Of a DNA stretch of 64,000 bases, positions 1-10,000 are shown piece after piece; positions within the stretch are counted from its first letter, which is position 1; every line of letters begins with the position of its first letter. Origin of the DNA: Kitasatospora setae KM-6054 (GTDB lineage: Bacteria; Actinomycetota; Actinomycetes; Streptomycetales; Streptomycetaceae); NCBI RefSeq assembly GCF_000269985.1, contig NC_016109.1, positions 7,901,001 to 7,965,000 of the forward strand, given 5' to 3'. The notes under the pieces were generated by a model. The model had not been told where the DNA came from, did not search any database, and saw only the letters and a list, made by a program, of their open reading frames with translations. Both the position numbers and the translations under genes were made by a program.

Positions 1-2
1 GG

Positions 3-695
3 ATGGTGCTCTCCTCCGAACAGGCCGCGCAGGCCGAGCGGTCGGCCGCCGACGCCGCCGACGGGGCCCAGCGGGCCCTGGACCGCGCCAAGGAGACCAC
101 CGCCCGCACCGAACAGCTGCTGGCCACCGCCACCGCCGAGCAACTCGGCCTGCTGGAGCGGCGCGAGGCCGCCCTCGCCGACAGCGCCGCCGGGCAACTG
201 CTCGCCGCCGGCCCGGCCGGACCCGGCGGCGGGGCCTCCGAGGCCGGACGGAAGGCGATCGACTTCGCGCTCGCCCAGCGCGGCAAACCGTACCTGTGGG
301 GCGGCGCCGGACCCGACGCCTTCGACTGCTCCGGCCTCACCTCGCAGGCCTGGCAGGCGGCCGGCCGGCCGATCCCGCGCACCAGCCAGCAGCAGTGGGC
401 GGGCCTGCGGCACGTCGCGCTGCGCGACCTGCGCCCCGGCGACCTGGTGATCTACCACGGGGACGCCAGCCACGTCGCGCTCTACCTGGGCGGCGGCACC
501 GTCGTCCACGCCCCGCACACCGGCACCGTGGTCAAGCTCGCGCCCGTCACCATGCTGCCGATCCTGGGCGCGGTCCGGCCCGACCCGGACGCCCAGGTCG
601 CGCCCGTTCCCACCGAGGCCCCGCCGTCGCCCGCGCCCGAGACCGCGCCCGAGACCGCGCCCGCGCCCGTCGAGAGTGCCGCGCCGCAGGGCTGA
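3..695 (+). CDS. NlpC/P60 (C40) cell-wall peptidase, 5' end missing
   Basis: Likely secreted peptidoglycan hydrolase cleaving D-gamma-Glu to diaminopimelate bonds. The reading frame is open to the window edge, so the first Met seen (residue 1 here) is probably internal. Visible: residues 5-65 are an Ala/Glu/Arg-rich helical, probably coiled-coil, segment; residues 82-195 are the NlpC/P60 domain with the catalytic Cys in AFDCSGLT (C109), His in SHVALYLG (H157) and a third polar residue in VVHAPHTG (H169). The tail from about residue 196 is Pro/Ala/Glu-rich and disordered. The helical N-terminus plus C-terminal C40 domain is the usual layout of streptomycete secreted C40 endopeptidases; a signal peptide would lie upstream of the window. 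It ends 19 bp before the convergent lipoprotein gene. The family call is firm; the exact bond cleaved is inferred. Confidence 0.88.
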   Translation: MVLSSEQAAQAERSAADAADGAQRALDRAKETTARTEQLLATATAEQLGLLERREAALADSAAGQLLAAGPAGPGGGASEAGRKAIDFALAQRGKPYLWGGAGPDAFDCSGLTSQAWQAAGRPIPRTSQQQWAGLRHVALRDLRPGDLVIYHGDASHVALYLGGGTVVHAPHTGTVVKLAPVTMLPILGAVRPDPDAQVAPVPTEAPPSPAPETAPETAPAPVESAAPQG

Positions 696-714
696 GGGCG
701 GGTCAGGGGGCGGT

Positions 715-1305
715 TCAGGGGGCGGCGGTGACCGGGCCGACGTGGGCGGTGGTGGTGCCGGGGCGGGGGTTGGCGCCCTCCCAGTGGAAGGTGAGGGGGG
801 CGGTGCCGCCGGGCGGGGTGAGGGCGATGCCGGTGACCTTGAACTCCTCGCCGGGGCGGCCGGTGCGGGGCTGGTAGTCGATGGTGACCCGGGCGCTGCC
901 GTTCGGGGCGAGCGTGACGGTGCGGACGGCGGCGCCGGGGTGCGCCGGGAGGGTCCAGGCGCGGGCGTCGTCGCCGAGCAGTTCGACGGCCGGGTAGCCG
1001 GTCATCGTGCAGGGCGTGGGGCTGCGGTTGGTCAACTCGATCTGCTCGGCGGCCCGTTCGCCGCCCCGGGCGCTGACGGTGGCGCGCAGGTCGTCGGCGG
1101 TGCAGGGGCCGCCGCTGTCGCGCACCGCCCGGGCGGGCAGGCCGGCGGCCGCCGTGGTGGCGGGCACGGGCGCGGCGGGCGCCGGTGCGGCGGGCAGGGC
1201 CGCGGGCGCGGCGCCGGCCGGGGCGGGCGGCTGCGGGGCGCAGGCGGTGAGGGCGAGTCCGAGGGCCGGGAGCAGGACGGCGGCGGGCAGGTGGCGCAGG
1301 TGCAT
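715..1305 (-). CDS. DUF4232 lipoprotein
   Basis: Predicted exported lipoprotein of unknown function. Starting at the Met whose codon ends at 1305 gives a classical lipoprotein signal: MHLRH, a hydrophobic stretch, then lipobox LTAC with the lipidated Cys at residue 22. A longer frame upstream adds an Arg-rich segment before the signal and is less likely. Residues about 25-60 are an Ala/Pro linker. The remainder is the DUF4232 beta-sandwich, with its two conserved cysteines (GGPCTADDL and PTPCTMTGYP) and the closing region around residues 150-196. DUF4232 proteins are common in actinomycetes and their role is not known. Convergent with the C40 peptidase gene; no partner gene is evident. Confidence 0.82.
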   Translation of the reverse strand: MHLRHLPAAVLLPALGLALTACAPQPPAPAGAAPAALPAAPAPAAPVPATTAAAGLPARAVRDSGGPCTADDLRATVSARGGERAAEQIELTNRSPTPCTMTGYPAVELLGDDARAWTLPAHPGAAVRTVTLAPNGSARVTIDYQPRTGRPGEEFKVTGIALTPPGGTAPLTFHWEGANPRPGTTTAHVGPVTAAP

Positions 1306-1493
1306 GGCGGTCGTCCCACTCGTCGTTCGGCGGCCCGGGCGGCGTGCGGCGACCCGGTGTGCGGCCATGCTGGCGCAGCCGGATCAACAACGGATCAACG
1401 CAGGCCGGGCGGGGTGCCGGAGCCTGTAATTCCGCAGTAACGGCCGCTGTCTAGCTTTCGGGGCATCCCCCACCCCCTCCCTGGAGGACCCCG

Positions 1494-4046
1494 ATGCACC
1501 TGCCCCGACAGCACCGGCGCGGAGCGGCCCTGTGGGCCACCGCCGCGCTGACCGTGACAGCCGGTCTGGCCGCCTCGCCGCTGCCCGCCGCGACGGCCGC
1601 CACCCCGACCCCGCCCGCCGTCCCGTCCGCCGCCGCGCAGGTGGACCCGGCCCTGGCCGGGGCGGTGGCCGGCGGCGGGGAGACCGCGTTCTTCGTGGTG
1701 CTGAAGGACCGCGCCGACCTCGGCGGGGCCAAGGGCAAGGGCCCGCACGCGGCGAAGGCGCGGGCCGCCTTCCAGGAGCTGCGGGACACCGCCGAGCGCA
1801 GCCAGGGCCCGCTGCGGAAGTTCCTGGACGGGCGGAAGGTCGGCCACCAGGACTACTGGATCGCCAACGCCGTCCAGGTCACCGGCGGCGCCGACCTGGT
1901 CGCCGAACTGGCGAAGCGCGCCGACGTGCGGCGGATCGTCAAGGCGCGGACGTACCACATAGACGACGTCCAGGCGTCGACGGCGGCCTCCACCGACGCG
2001 GGCGACGGCACGCCCGAGTGGGGCGTCAAGGACATCGGGGCCGACCAGGTGTGGGCGCAGTACGACGCGCGGGGCGAGGGCGTGGTGATCGCCAACGTCG
2101 ACTCCGGCGTGCAGTACGACCACCCGGACCTGGTCGCCGGCTACCGCGGCAACAACGGCGACGGCACCTTCACCGACGACTACAACTTCTACGACCCGAG
2201 CGGCACCTGCGCCACCCCCAGCACGCCGTGCGACAACAACGGCCACGGCACCCACACGATGGGCACGATGGTCGCCAAGAACGGCATCGGCGTCGCCCCG
2301 AACGCGAAGTGGATCGCCGCCAAGGGCTGCGAATCCTCGCAGTGCTCCGACGAGTTCCTGCTGAAGGCCGGGCAGTGGCTGCTCGCGCCGACCGACCACA
2401 ACGGCAACAACCCGCGGCCGGACCTGGCGCCGAACATCGTCAACAACTCCTGGGGCGGCGGCGACACCACCTTCTACCAGGACATCGTGGAAGCCTGGAA
2501 CTCGGCGGGCATCTTCGAGGCGTTCGCGGCCGGCAACGACGGCGACGGCACGACCTGCTCGACCTCGCACGCCCCCGGCTCGCAGGCCCCGTCCTACGGC
2601 GTCGGCGCCTACGACGTGAACGGGAAGATCGCGAAGTTCTCCGGCTTCGGGCCGTCCCTGGTGGACGGCTCGGCCAAGCCGAACATCTCCGCCCCGGGCG
2701 TCAACGTCCGCTCCACCTGGCCGGGTTCGGCGTACATGGCGGAGTCCGGCACCTCGATGGCGACCCCGCACGTGGCGGGCGCCGTCGCGCTGCTCTGGTC
2801 GGCCGCGCCCTCGCTGATCGGCGACATCGACGGCACCCGGGCGCTGCTCAACCAGGGCGCCCGGGACGTCGACGACACCCACTGCGGCGGCACCGCGGGC
2901 GCCAACAACGTGTGGGGCGAAGGCAAGCTGGACATCCTGAAGTCCGTCGACCTGGCCCCGCACACCGCCGTGGACATCACCGGCCGGGCCACCGACCGGG
3001 CGACCGGCGCCGCGCTGCCCGGCATCACCGTCAAGGTCAGCAGCGAGGCCGCCGGCACCCGCACCGTCACCACCGCCCCCGACGGCTCCTACCGGCTCGC
3101 GCTCGCCCCCGGCCGCTACGACATCGCCGCCGCCGGGTACGGCTACGCGAACTTCGAGGTCAAGGGCCTGACGGTCGCCGCCGGGCAGCCGCAGAGCGTC
3201 CCGCTGGCGATGACCGCCGTCGCCGTCCACACCGTCACCGGCACCGTGCTGGACGTCACCGGCAAGCCGCTGGCCGGCGCCGTGGTCGAGCTCACCGGCA
3301 CCCCGGTCGCCTCCGTGGTCTCCGGCCAGGACGGCTCCTACAACTTGGGCAAGGTCGCCGAGGGCGGCTACACGCTGACCGTCAAGCCCGCCCAGCCCGT
3401 GCTGTGCAACGGCGTGTGGACCGGCCCTCTGGCCGTCGCCGCCGACGTCGCCAAGACCGTGCGGACCCCGGCCCGGACCGACAACTCCGGCACCAGCTGC
3501 GCCCCGGCCGCGTACAGCTGGGTCAAGGGCAGCAGCAGGGTCGCGCTCAGCGGCGACGAGGACGCCAAGACCGTCGCCCTGCCGTTCCCGGTGACGTACT
3601 ACGGCGTGAAGTACACCAGCGCCTCGGTCACCACCGACGGCCTGGTCAACTTCCTGGAGCCGCGGATCGGCGACTACGCCAACACCGCGCTGCCCACCGC
3701 CGTCAAGCCGAACGGCGTCGTCGCCCCGTTCTGGGACGACCTGACGCTGGACAAGAAGGCCACCGTCACCACCGCCACCACCGGCACCGCGGGCAAGCGC
3801 ACCTTCGCCGTGGTCTGGGACAACGTCCCGCTGGTCGCCGACAGTTCGAAGCGGGTCAGCTTCGAGGTGCTGTTCGACGAGGCCACCGGCGCCATCACCT
3901 TCCAGTACCAGAACGTGCCCGGGGGCGGCTCCGGCGCCACCGTCGGCATGGAGAACCAGGCCGGCACCGACGCCCTCCAGTACTCCTTCGACCAGGCCGT
4001 CCTGACCAACGGCTCGGCGATCCGCTTCACCCAGGGAGCCAAGTGA
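1494..4046 (+). CDS. Secreted S8 subtilisin-like serine peptidase with C-terminal beta domains
   Basis: Extracellular serine protease of 850 residues. A GGAGG ribosome site lies 6-7 bases before the ATG. An N-terminal signal peptide (Arg-rich start, then an Ala/Leu core) is followed by an inhibitor-I9-like prodomain and the S8 catalytic domain. The triad is visible: Asp203 in VDSGVQYDHPDL, His251 in NNGHGTHTMGTM, Ser421 in ESGTSMATPHVAG, and Asn in the NNSWGGG oxyanion motif. Two carboxypeptidase-regulatory-like beta sandwiches follow (about residues 497-575 and 580-655, each with a DGSY turn), then a C-terminal beta domain resembling those of other bacterial secreted proteases. The stop overlaps the next start (TGATG), so translation is probably coupled. 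A weak TAGCTT -10-like hexamer sits at 1452. Substrate unknown. Confidence 0.93.
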   Translation: MHLPRQHRRGAALWATAALTVTAGLAASPLPAATAATPTPPAVPSAAAQVDPALAGAVAGGGETAFFVVLKDRADLGGAKGKGPHAAKARAAFQELRDTAERSQGPLRKFLDGRKVGHQDYWIANAVQVTGGADLVAELAKRADVRRIVKARTYHIDDVQASTAASTDAGDGTPEWGVKDIGADQVWAQYDARGEGVVIANVDSGVQYDHPDLVAGYRGNNGDGTFTDDYNFYDPSGTCATPSTPCDNNGHGTHTMGTMVAKNGIGVAPNAKWIAAKGCESSQCSDEFLLKAGQWLLAPTDHNGNNPRPDLAPNIVNNSWGGGDTTFYQDIVEAWNSAGIFEAFAAGNDGDGTTCSTSHAPGSQAPSYGVGAYDVNGKIAKFSGFGPSLVDGSAKPNISAPGVNVRSTWPGSAYMAESGTSMATPHVAGAVALLWSAAPSLIGDIDGTRALLNQGARDVDDTHCGGTAGANNVWGEGKLDILKSVDLAPHTAVDITGRATDRATGAALPGITVKVSSEAAGTRTVTTAPDGSYRLALAPGRYDIAAAGYGYANFEVKGLTVAAGQPQSVPLAMTAVAVHTVTGTVLDVTGKPLAGAVVELTGTPVASVVSGQDGSYNLGKVAEGGYTLTVKPAQPVLCNGVWTGPLAVAADVAKTVRTPARTDNSGTSCAPAAYSWVKGSSRVALSGDEDAKTVALPFPVTYYGVKYTSASVTTDGLVNFLEPRIGDYANTALPTAVKPNGVVAPFWDDLTLDKKATVTTATTGTAGKRTFAVVWDNVPLVADSSKRVSFEVLFDEATGAITFQYQNVPGGGSGATVGMENQAGTDALQYSFDQAVLTNGSAIRFTQGAK

Positions 4047-6934
4047 TGACCACCCACCGCCACCGCAGAGCCCTCCGGCTCGCCTCCGGCCTGGTCGCCG
4101 CGGGCCTGGCGCTGACCGCCGCCCCGCACGCGCTGGCCGCCGACCCCGCCGCCGGCACCGACGGCGTGATCAGGCTGACCGACCGGCAGGCCCAGGACCT
4201 GGCCGCCCGGCTGAGCGCCGACGCCTACCCGCAGGCCGCCGCCGATGACAGTTCGGAGGCCACCGCCGAGGGCGGCACCGGCAGCCACTTGGACGCGCAC
4301 GCGCCGGTCACCTTCACCGCCGCCTCCACCCTGGAGGGCGTGCGCGGCCTGGCCAGGACCGTCCCGGCCGGGAGCGACGGCAGCTACTTCACCCTGCACA
4401 GCCTCGGCAACGTCCAACTGCACCAGGCCGACGGCTCCACCACCTGGGCCCGCACCAACGCCTCGCTGTACGCGGACTGGCAGGTCAAGCCGCTGCGGGT
4501 GTGGGACACCGAGCCGTACCCGGCCCGGATCCCGATGGTGTTCAACTTCGTCAACCCGTTCAGCTCGGACTCCGCGCAGGGCTACGACACCGGCGACCTG
4601 ACCGGCGACGGCGTGCCCGACCTGGTGATCGCCGCCTCCGCGGGCGACAGCCCGTACCGGCCGTTCACCTCGCCCGGCTCCGCGCTCACCTACGGCTCCT
4701 TCGTCACCGTGCTGGACGGCGCCACCGGCAGGACCCTGTGGTCGAAGCTGTACGCCTCCACCACCCTGGTCCGGATCGTCGACGGCACCCTGCTGGTCTC
4801 CGACGCGCCGCGCCAGAACACCAGCGCCGCCAGGACCGCCACCGCCACCCTGACCGGCATCCGGTTCTCCTCCGCCGACGGCAGGCTCACCCCGGCCTCC
4901 ACCTGGACGTACGACACCGGCGAGGCCGGCCCGGCCGCCTGGGGCGACCTGCTGGACCTCGGCGGCGGCAAGGTCGCGGTCTCCTTCGACCGGCGCGCCA
5001 CCAGCACGACGGCGGGCCGCGGCACCACCTTCGTGCTGAACACCGCCGACGGCACCCCCGGCTGGCGGACCGACGGCGACCTGTTCGGCCGCGCGCTGCG
5101 GCTGGACGCCGCCCGGCACCGCCTCGTCGCCCTCGAACAGCCCGACTACACGCGGCAGTTGGCGTACTCCGTAGTCGGCTACGACCTGGCCACCGGGGCC
5201 CGGACCGTGCTCGACACCCGCACCAACGTGCTGCCCACCGCCCTCACCATCGGCGACCTCGGCAAGGACACCGGCGCCTACGCCGTCGCCGAGGACTCCT
5301 TCAACCCCAGCGGCTACGTCAACGCCAGCACCATCCGGGTGCTCGACGGCAGGGACGGTTCCACCGTCCGCTGGACCGACACCACCAAGCCCAGCGTCGA
5401 CGCGGGCGACGGCCCCAGCACCTGGGCCCTGGACATCACCGACGGCTCGCTGATCGCCAGCTCCCAGGACGGCCGGGCCACCGACACCGCCGAGAACGTC
5501 TCCGGCCTGCGCTACGGCAGGCTCACCGCCTACAACGGCAACGGCAAGGTCCGCTGGAGCACCCGCGGCACCAGCGCCTCGCCGCGCTTCCAGCAGATCG
5601 ACGGCGGCGTGGTGCGCACCGTCGACCAGCAGCAGAACATCCACACCTACAACCTCGGCAACGGCAAGCAGAAGAGCCTCACCCCGCTCCAGGGCGACCT
5701 CGACCACGCCGCCGCCACCGACCTCGACGGCGACGGCAGCCAGGACGTCGTCGCGGGCGGCAGCTCCGACGGCGTCTGGGCCTTCTCCGGCCCCTCGCTG
5801 CTCACCGGCACGCCCGAGCAGCTGTGGCGGGCCACCGTCCCCGGCGAGGTGCACGCCGTCGCCACCGGCGACGTCAACGGCGACGGCAAGCCCGAGGTGG
5901 TGGTCGCCGCCGACACCGCCACCGTCGTCCTGGACGGCCGCACCGGCAAGGTGCTGACCACCGTCGACGGCGGCGGCAAGTACGTCCGCTCGGTCACGCT
6001 GGCCGACCTCGACGGCGACGGCAAGCAGGAGATCCTCGTCCCGACCGACGCGCTGCGCGCCTACCGGGGCGACGGCACCCCGCTGTGGACGTACGCCGCC
6101 CCGGCCGGCAGCGGCGACGTGGTCTTCTCCGACGCGGTGGCCGCCGACGGCACGGTGTTCGTCCAGTACGCGGGCGTGGGTGCCATGCAGAAGAGCGACT
6201 CGGTGCAGAACGGCGTCGCCCTGGACGCGGCGAAGGGCACCCCGCGCTGGCAGGCCGACCCGAAGGCGCCCGCCGAGGCCGTCGACGGAAAGCTGCACGG
6301 CGCGCTGCTCGACCACGCGGTCTACGCCTCGCCGAAGATCCCGTACGCCGACGGCCACGCCGTCGTCTACACCTGGATCATCACCGCCGTCCCCGGTGGC
6401 ATCAGCGGCGGCGGCACCGACCTGGCCAGCCCGATGTCGGTCACCGAGATCCGCGACGGCCGCACCGGCGAGGTGCTGCACCAGAAGGTGGCCGGCGGCC
6501 CCTGGTCGCACGGGAACTTCTTCACCGGCGAGGACGGCGACGGCCTCCAGGAGATGGGCTTCGGCGTGCTGTGCCAGTACCTCGCGAACGGCGAGGACCG
6601 CTGGACCTCCACCAGCGCGCCGCTGCGCACCGCGCAGTTCATCACCGGCCCCGACGGCAGGAAGCTGCTGGTCGGCGGCGTCGAGGGCGGCCTGGCCGCC
6701 TACGACCCGGCGATCGTCGGCGACGGCAACGCCTTCCACTCCTCGATCGGCTCCGCCACCCTGCGCGGCGGCCGCGACTACCTCGCCGCCGACCTGGACG
6801 GCGACGGCGAGGAGGAGATGATCTCGCTCAACTTCGACGCCCTCGGCGTCAACCGGGCCGCCGGGCTGCTGGGCGGCGGCGTGCTGTCGATCGACAACGG
6901 CATTCACCGGATGACGACGTTCAAGCTCTCCTGA
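4046..6934 (+). CDS. Secreted FG-GAP/VCBS-repeat beta-propeller protein
   Basis: Exported protein of 962 residues, predicted beta-propeller built of FG-GAP/VCBS repeats. The start is set by the TGATG overlap with the protease stop and a GGGAG site just upstream. A signal peptide covers about residues 1-32 (ends ALAADPAAG). Calcium-binding repeat loops are visible as GDLTGDGVPDL, TDLDGDGSQDV, GDVNGDGKPEV, ADLDGDGKQEI and ADLDGDGEEEM. No catalytic motif is recognised. Translational coupling to the subtilisin suggests equimolar export and a joint extracellular role, such as binding, tethering or protecting a substrate; that is inference. The gene ends 45 bp before a strong hairpin terminator. 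Confidence 0.85.
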   Translation: MTTHRHRRALRLASGLVAAGLALTAAPHALAADPAAGTDGVIRLTDRQAQDLAARLSADAYPQAAADDSSEATAEGGTGSHLDAHAPVTFTAASTLEGVRGLARTVPAGSDGSYFTLHSLGNVQLHQADGSTTWARTNASLYADWQVKPLRVWDTEPYPARIPMVFNFVNPFSSDSAQGYDTGDLTGDGVPDLVIAASAGDSPYRPFTSPGSALTYGSFVTVLDGATGRTLWSKLYASTTLVRIVDGTLLVSDAPRQNTSAARTATATLTGIRFSSADGRLTPASTWTYDTGEAGPAAWGDLLDLGGGKVAVSFDRRATSTTAGRGTTFVLNTADGTPGWRTDGDLFGRALRLDAARHRLVALEQPDYTRQLAYSVVGYDLATGARTVLDTRTNVLPTALTIGDLGKDTGAYAVAEDSFNPSGYVNASTIRVLDGRDGSTVRWTDTTKPSVDAGDGPSTWALDITDGSLIASSQDGRATDTAENVSGLRYGRLTAYNGNGKVRWSTRGTSASPRFQQIDGGVVRTVDQQQNIHTYNLGNGKQKSLTPLQGDLDHAAATDLDGDGSQDVVAGGSSDGVWAFSGPSLLTGTPEQLWRATVPGEVHAVATGDVNGDGKPEVVVAADTATVVLDGRTGKVLTTVDGGGKYVRSVTLADLDGDGKQEILVPTDALRAYRGDGTPLWTYAAPAGSGDVVFSDAVAADGTVFVQYAGVGAMQKSDSVQNGVALDAAKGTPRWQADPKAPAEAVDGKLHGALLDHAVYASPKIPYADGHAVVYTWIITAVPGGISGGGTDLASPMSVTEIRDGRTGEVLHQKVAGGPWSHGNFFTGEDGDGLQEMGFGVLCQYLANGEDRWTSTSAPLRTAQFITGPDGRKLLVGGVEGGLAAYDPAIVGDGNAFHSSIGSATLRGGRDYLAADLDGDGEEEMISLNFDALGVNRAAGLLGGGVLSIDNGIHRMTTFKLS

Positions 6935-6979
6935 GGTTCTTCACCGGACCTCCGCGGAACCGTCCGCGCGGGTAAAGGG

Positions 6980-7015
6980 CTGGTACCCCGCAGGCTCCCG
7001 CCTGCGGGGTACCAG
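6980..7015 (+). terminator. Perfect 15-bp hairpin after the protease/FG-GAP operon
   Basis: Arms at 6980-6994 and 7001-7015 are exact reverse complements around a 6-base loop. There is no T-tract, as is common for streptomycete terminators. It separates the protease operon from the regulator starting at 7043. Confidence 0.85.
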
Positions 7016-7042
7016 GCTCGTTCGTGTACTGTTACCGGCCTT

Positions 7043-10000
7043 ATGGGCGCACCAGAGACACACCGGACGGACACCGCACCACCCATGCTGCGCCTTTACC
7101 TCTTCGAGGGATTCCGGGCCGAACGCGACGCCGGGCCGCCACTTTCCGAACGCTGGCCGCGCCCCGGCGCCCGCGCCCTGGTCAAACTGCTCGCCGTCAC
7201 CCCCGGCCACCGGCTGCACCGCGAACAGGCCATGGAGACCTGCTGGCCCGACGCCGACCCGTCCGCCGCCGCCGGCAGCCTCCGGGTCGCCCTGCACGCC
7301 GCCCGGCACGCCCTCGAACCCGAACTCGCCCCCCGCGCCGCCTCCGCCTACCTCAAGGCCGACGGCGGACTGCTGCTGCTCGACCCCGCCGCCGTCTGGA
7401 TCGACGCCGACCACGCCGAACAGGCCGCCGAGGACGCCCTCGCCGACGGACGGCCCGAACGGCTCGCCGACGCGATACGCCAGTTCGGCGGCGAACTGCT
7501 CCCCGAGGACCGCTACGCGCACTGGGCCCAGGCCCGCCGCACCCGGCTCGACCGGCTCCGCGAACACCTGCTGCTCCGGCTCGCCGCCGCCCACCTCGAC
7601 CGGGGCCGCCCCGAGGACGCCGCCGCCTGCGCCGAACAGGTCCTCACCACCAGCCCCGCCGAGGAACTCGCCCACCGGCTGCTCATCGACGCCTGCCTGC
7701 GCCAGGGCCAGCGCCGCCGCGCCCTGCGCCAGTACCACCTGTGCCGCGAAGCCCTCGACGCCGAACTCGGCATCCGCCCCGGCCCCGAGACCGAACGCCT
7801 GCACCGTGCCGCCCTCGCCGCCACCCCCGCCCCGGCCCCCGTCGGAGGCACCCTCCCGGCCCGGCTGCGCGGCGCCGAAACCAGCCGACTGCACGGCCGC
7901 GAAAGCGAGTTGGCGCTGCTGCTGGACCCCGCCGGGCCGCCCGTCCGACTGCTCACCGGCGAAGCCGGCATCGGCAAGACCCGGCTGGCCGGCGAGGCCG
8001 CCCGCCGCGCCGCCGCCGCCGGCACCGCCGTCCTGTGGGGCAGCGGCCAGGACGCCGAGGACCACACCCCCTACGGCGTCTTCGCCGACGCGCTCGACGG
8101 CTGGCTCGCCGGCCACGACCCCGCCGAACGCGCCCGGGTCGGCGCCGAGTACCCCGAACTCGCCGCGTTCCTCCCCTCGTTGGGCCAGATCCCGACCGGT
8201 GCCGCACCCAGCCCCGAGGAACAGCGCGACCGGCTGTTCCGGGCCGGCGCCGCCCTGCTCGGCGACCTCGCCGCCGGCCGCCCCGCCCTGGTCGTCCTCG
8301 ACGACCTGCACGCCGCCGACACCGGCTCCTACCAACTGCTCGGCCACCTCGCCCGGCGCGCCCGGGACCGCGGCGCCCCGCTGCGCTTCCTCGCCACCTA
8401 CCGCGAGGAGGAACTCCCCGACACCGACCCCCGCCGCCGCGCCGTCGCCGCCCTGATCCGCCAACAGCTCGCCGCCCGACAGGAGTTGGGACGCCTCGGG
8501 GAGGCCGCCGTGCTGGCCGCCGTCCGCGACGCCACCGGCCGCGCGCCCCGCCCCGAAGTCTGGGAACTCTCCCTCGGCAACCCGCTGTTCGCCCTCGAAC
8601 TCGCCCGCGGCGGCGGGGAGTCGGCGGAGGGCGCGGCCCACCCGCCGGCCGGCGTCCGCGACCTGGTCGGCGAACGCCTCGCCCGGCTCGACCCGCCCGC
8701 CCGCCGCTTCGTCGAAGCCCTCTCGGTGGCCGGCGGCGAGGCCGCCCTCGCCGAACTCCTCGACGTCGCCGAACACGCCCTGCACCCGCCCGTCACCGGC
8801 GGCGCCGCCGCCGACGCCGTCGAACACGCCATCGCCGCCGCCCTGGTGGAGGAACGCCAGGTCGTCATCGCCGGCCGCGCCGAAGCCGGACTCGCCTTCC
8901 GCCACCCCCTCGTCCGGCTCACCTGCTACGACGGCCTGTCCGCCGTCCGCCGCCGCCAACTGCACGGCGCCTACGCCCAGGCCGTCCAGCGCCGCCGCCC
9001 CGACGCCGTCGACGCCCTCGCCTCGCACTTCACCCGCGCCGACGACCCGCGCGCCGCCGACTACCTGCGCCGCGCCGCCGAACGCGCCGCCGCGCTCTAC
9101 GCCAACGACACCGCCGACCGCTACTACCGCGACCTGGTCGCCCGGCTCGACGTCGACGCCGCCCGGGCCCGGCTCGCGCACAGCCGGGTGCTGCGCCGGA
9201 TGGGCGAACCCGGCCGCGCCGCCGAGGTGTTGCGCGCCGCGCTCGCCGAGTTCCGGGCCCGCGGCGACCACGACGACACCGTCACCGCCGCCGCCCACCT
9301 CTCCGAGGCACACTGCCGCATCGGCGAACTCACCGCCGCCGCAAAGGTGTTGGACGCCCACCCGCCGAACGGCCGGACCGGACCCGAAGCCCGCGCCGTG
9401 CACCACCTGGCCCGCTCCGGCCTGGACAAGATGCGCGGCCGCTACCCCGACGCGTACGCCGCCGCCCGGCGCGCCCAGGAGCCCGCCGAACACGTCCCCG
9501 GGCCCACCGGCCAGCTCCTGCAAGCCCGTTCGCACGCCATGCAGGCGATCAACCTCGGGCTGGCCGGCCGCTTCGGCGAAGCCCGCCGGGCCGGCGACCG
9601 CGCGCTCGCCCCCGCCCAGGCCTACGGCGAACCCACCCTGCTCGGCTCCGTCCTCTCCACCCTGCGCGAGAACGCCCGCCGACACGGCCGACTGCACGAC
9701 GCCGTCCGGTTCGGCCGACAGGCCCTCGACCACGCCCGGCGGTCCGGCGACCCGCTGGCCGCCGCCTTCGAACAGCTCAACCTCGCCGAACTCCACCTCC
9801 TGCTGGAGGAGAACGACACCGCCGCCCAGTACGCCGAGGCCGCCGTCGCCGCCGCCGACTGGGACGACGCCTGGTCACTGCCCTACGCCCTCGCCGTCCT
9901 CGCCCGGGTCCTGCTGCGCACCGGCGACCGCCCCCGCGCGGCCGCCCTGCTGGAGCGGGCCGGCACCCCCGGCGACCAGCAGGCCGACCACGAAGTCCGG

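Noticed and set aside
1395..9796. Long minus-strand reading frames opposite the protease, FG-GAP and BTAD genes
   Set aside because: They are Gly/Arg/Ala/Val-rich shadows produced by GC-biased codon positions, with no domain, signal or ribosome site.
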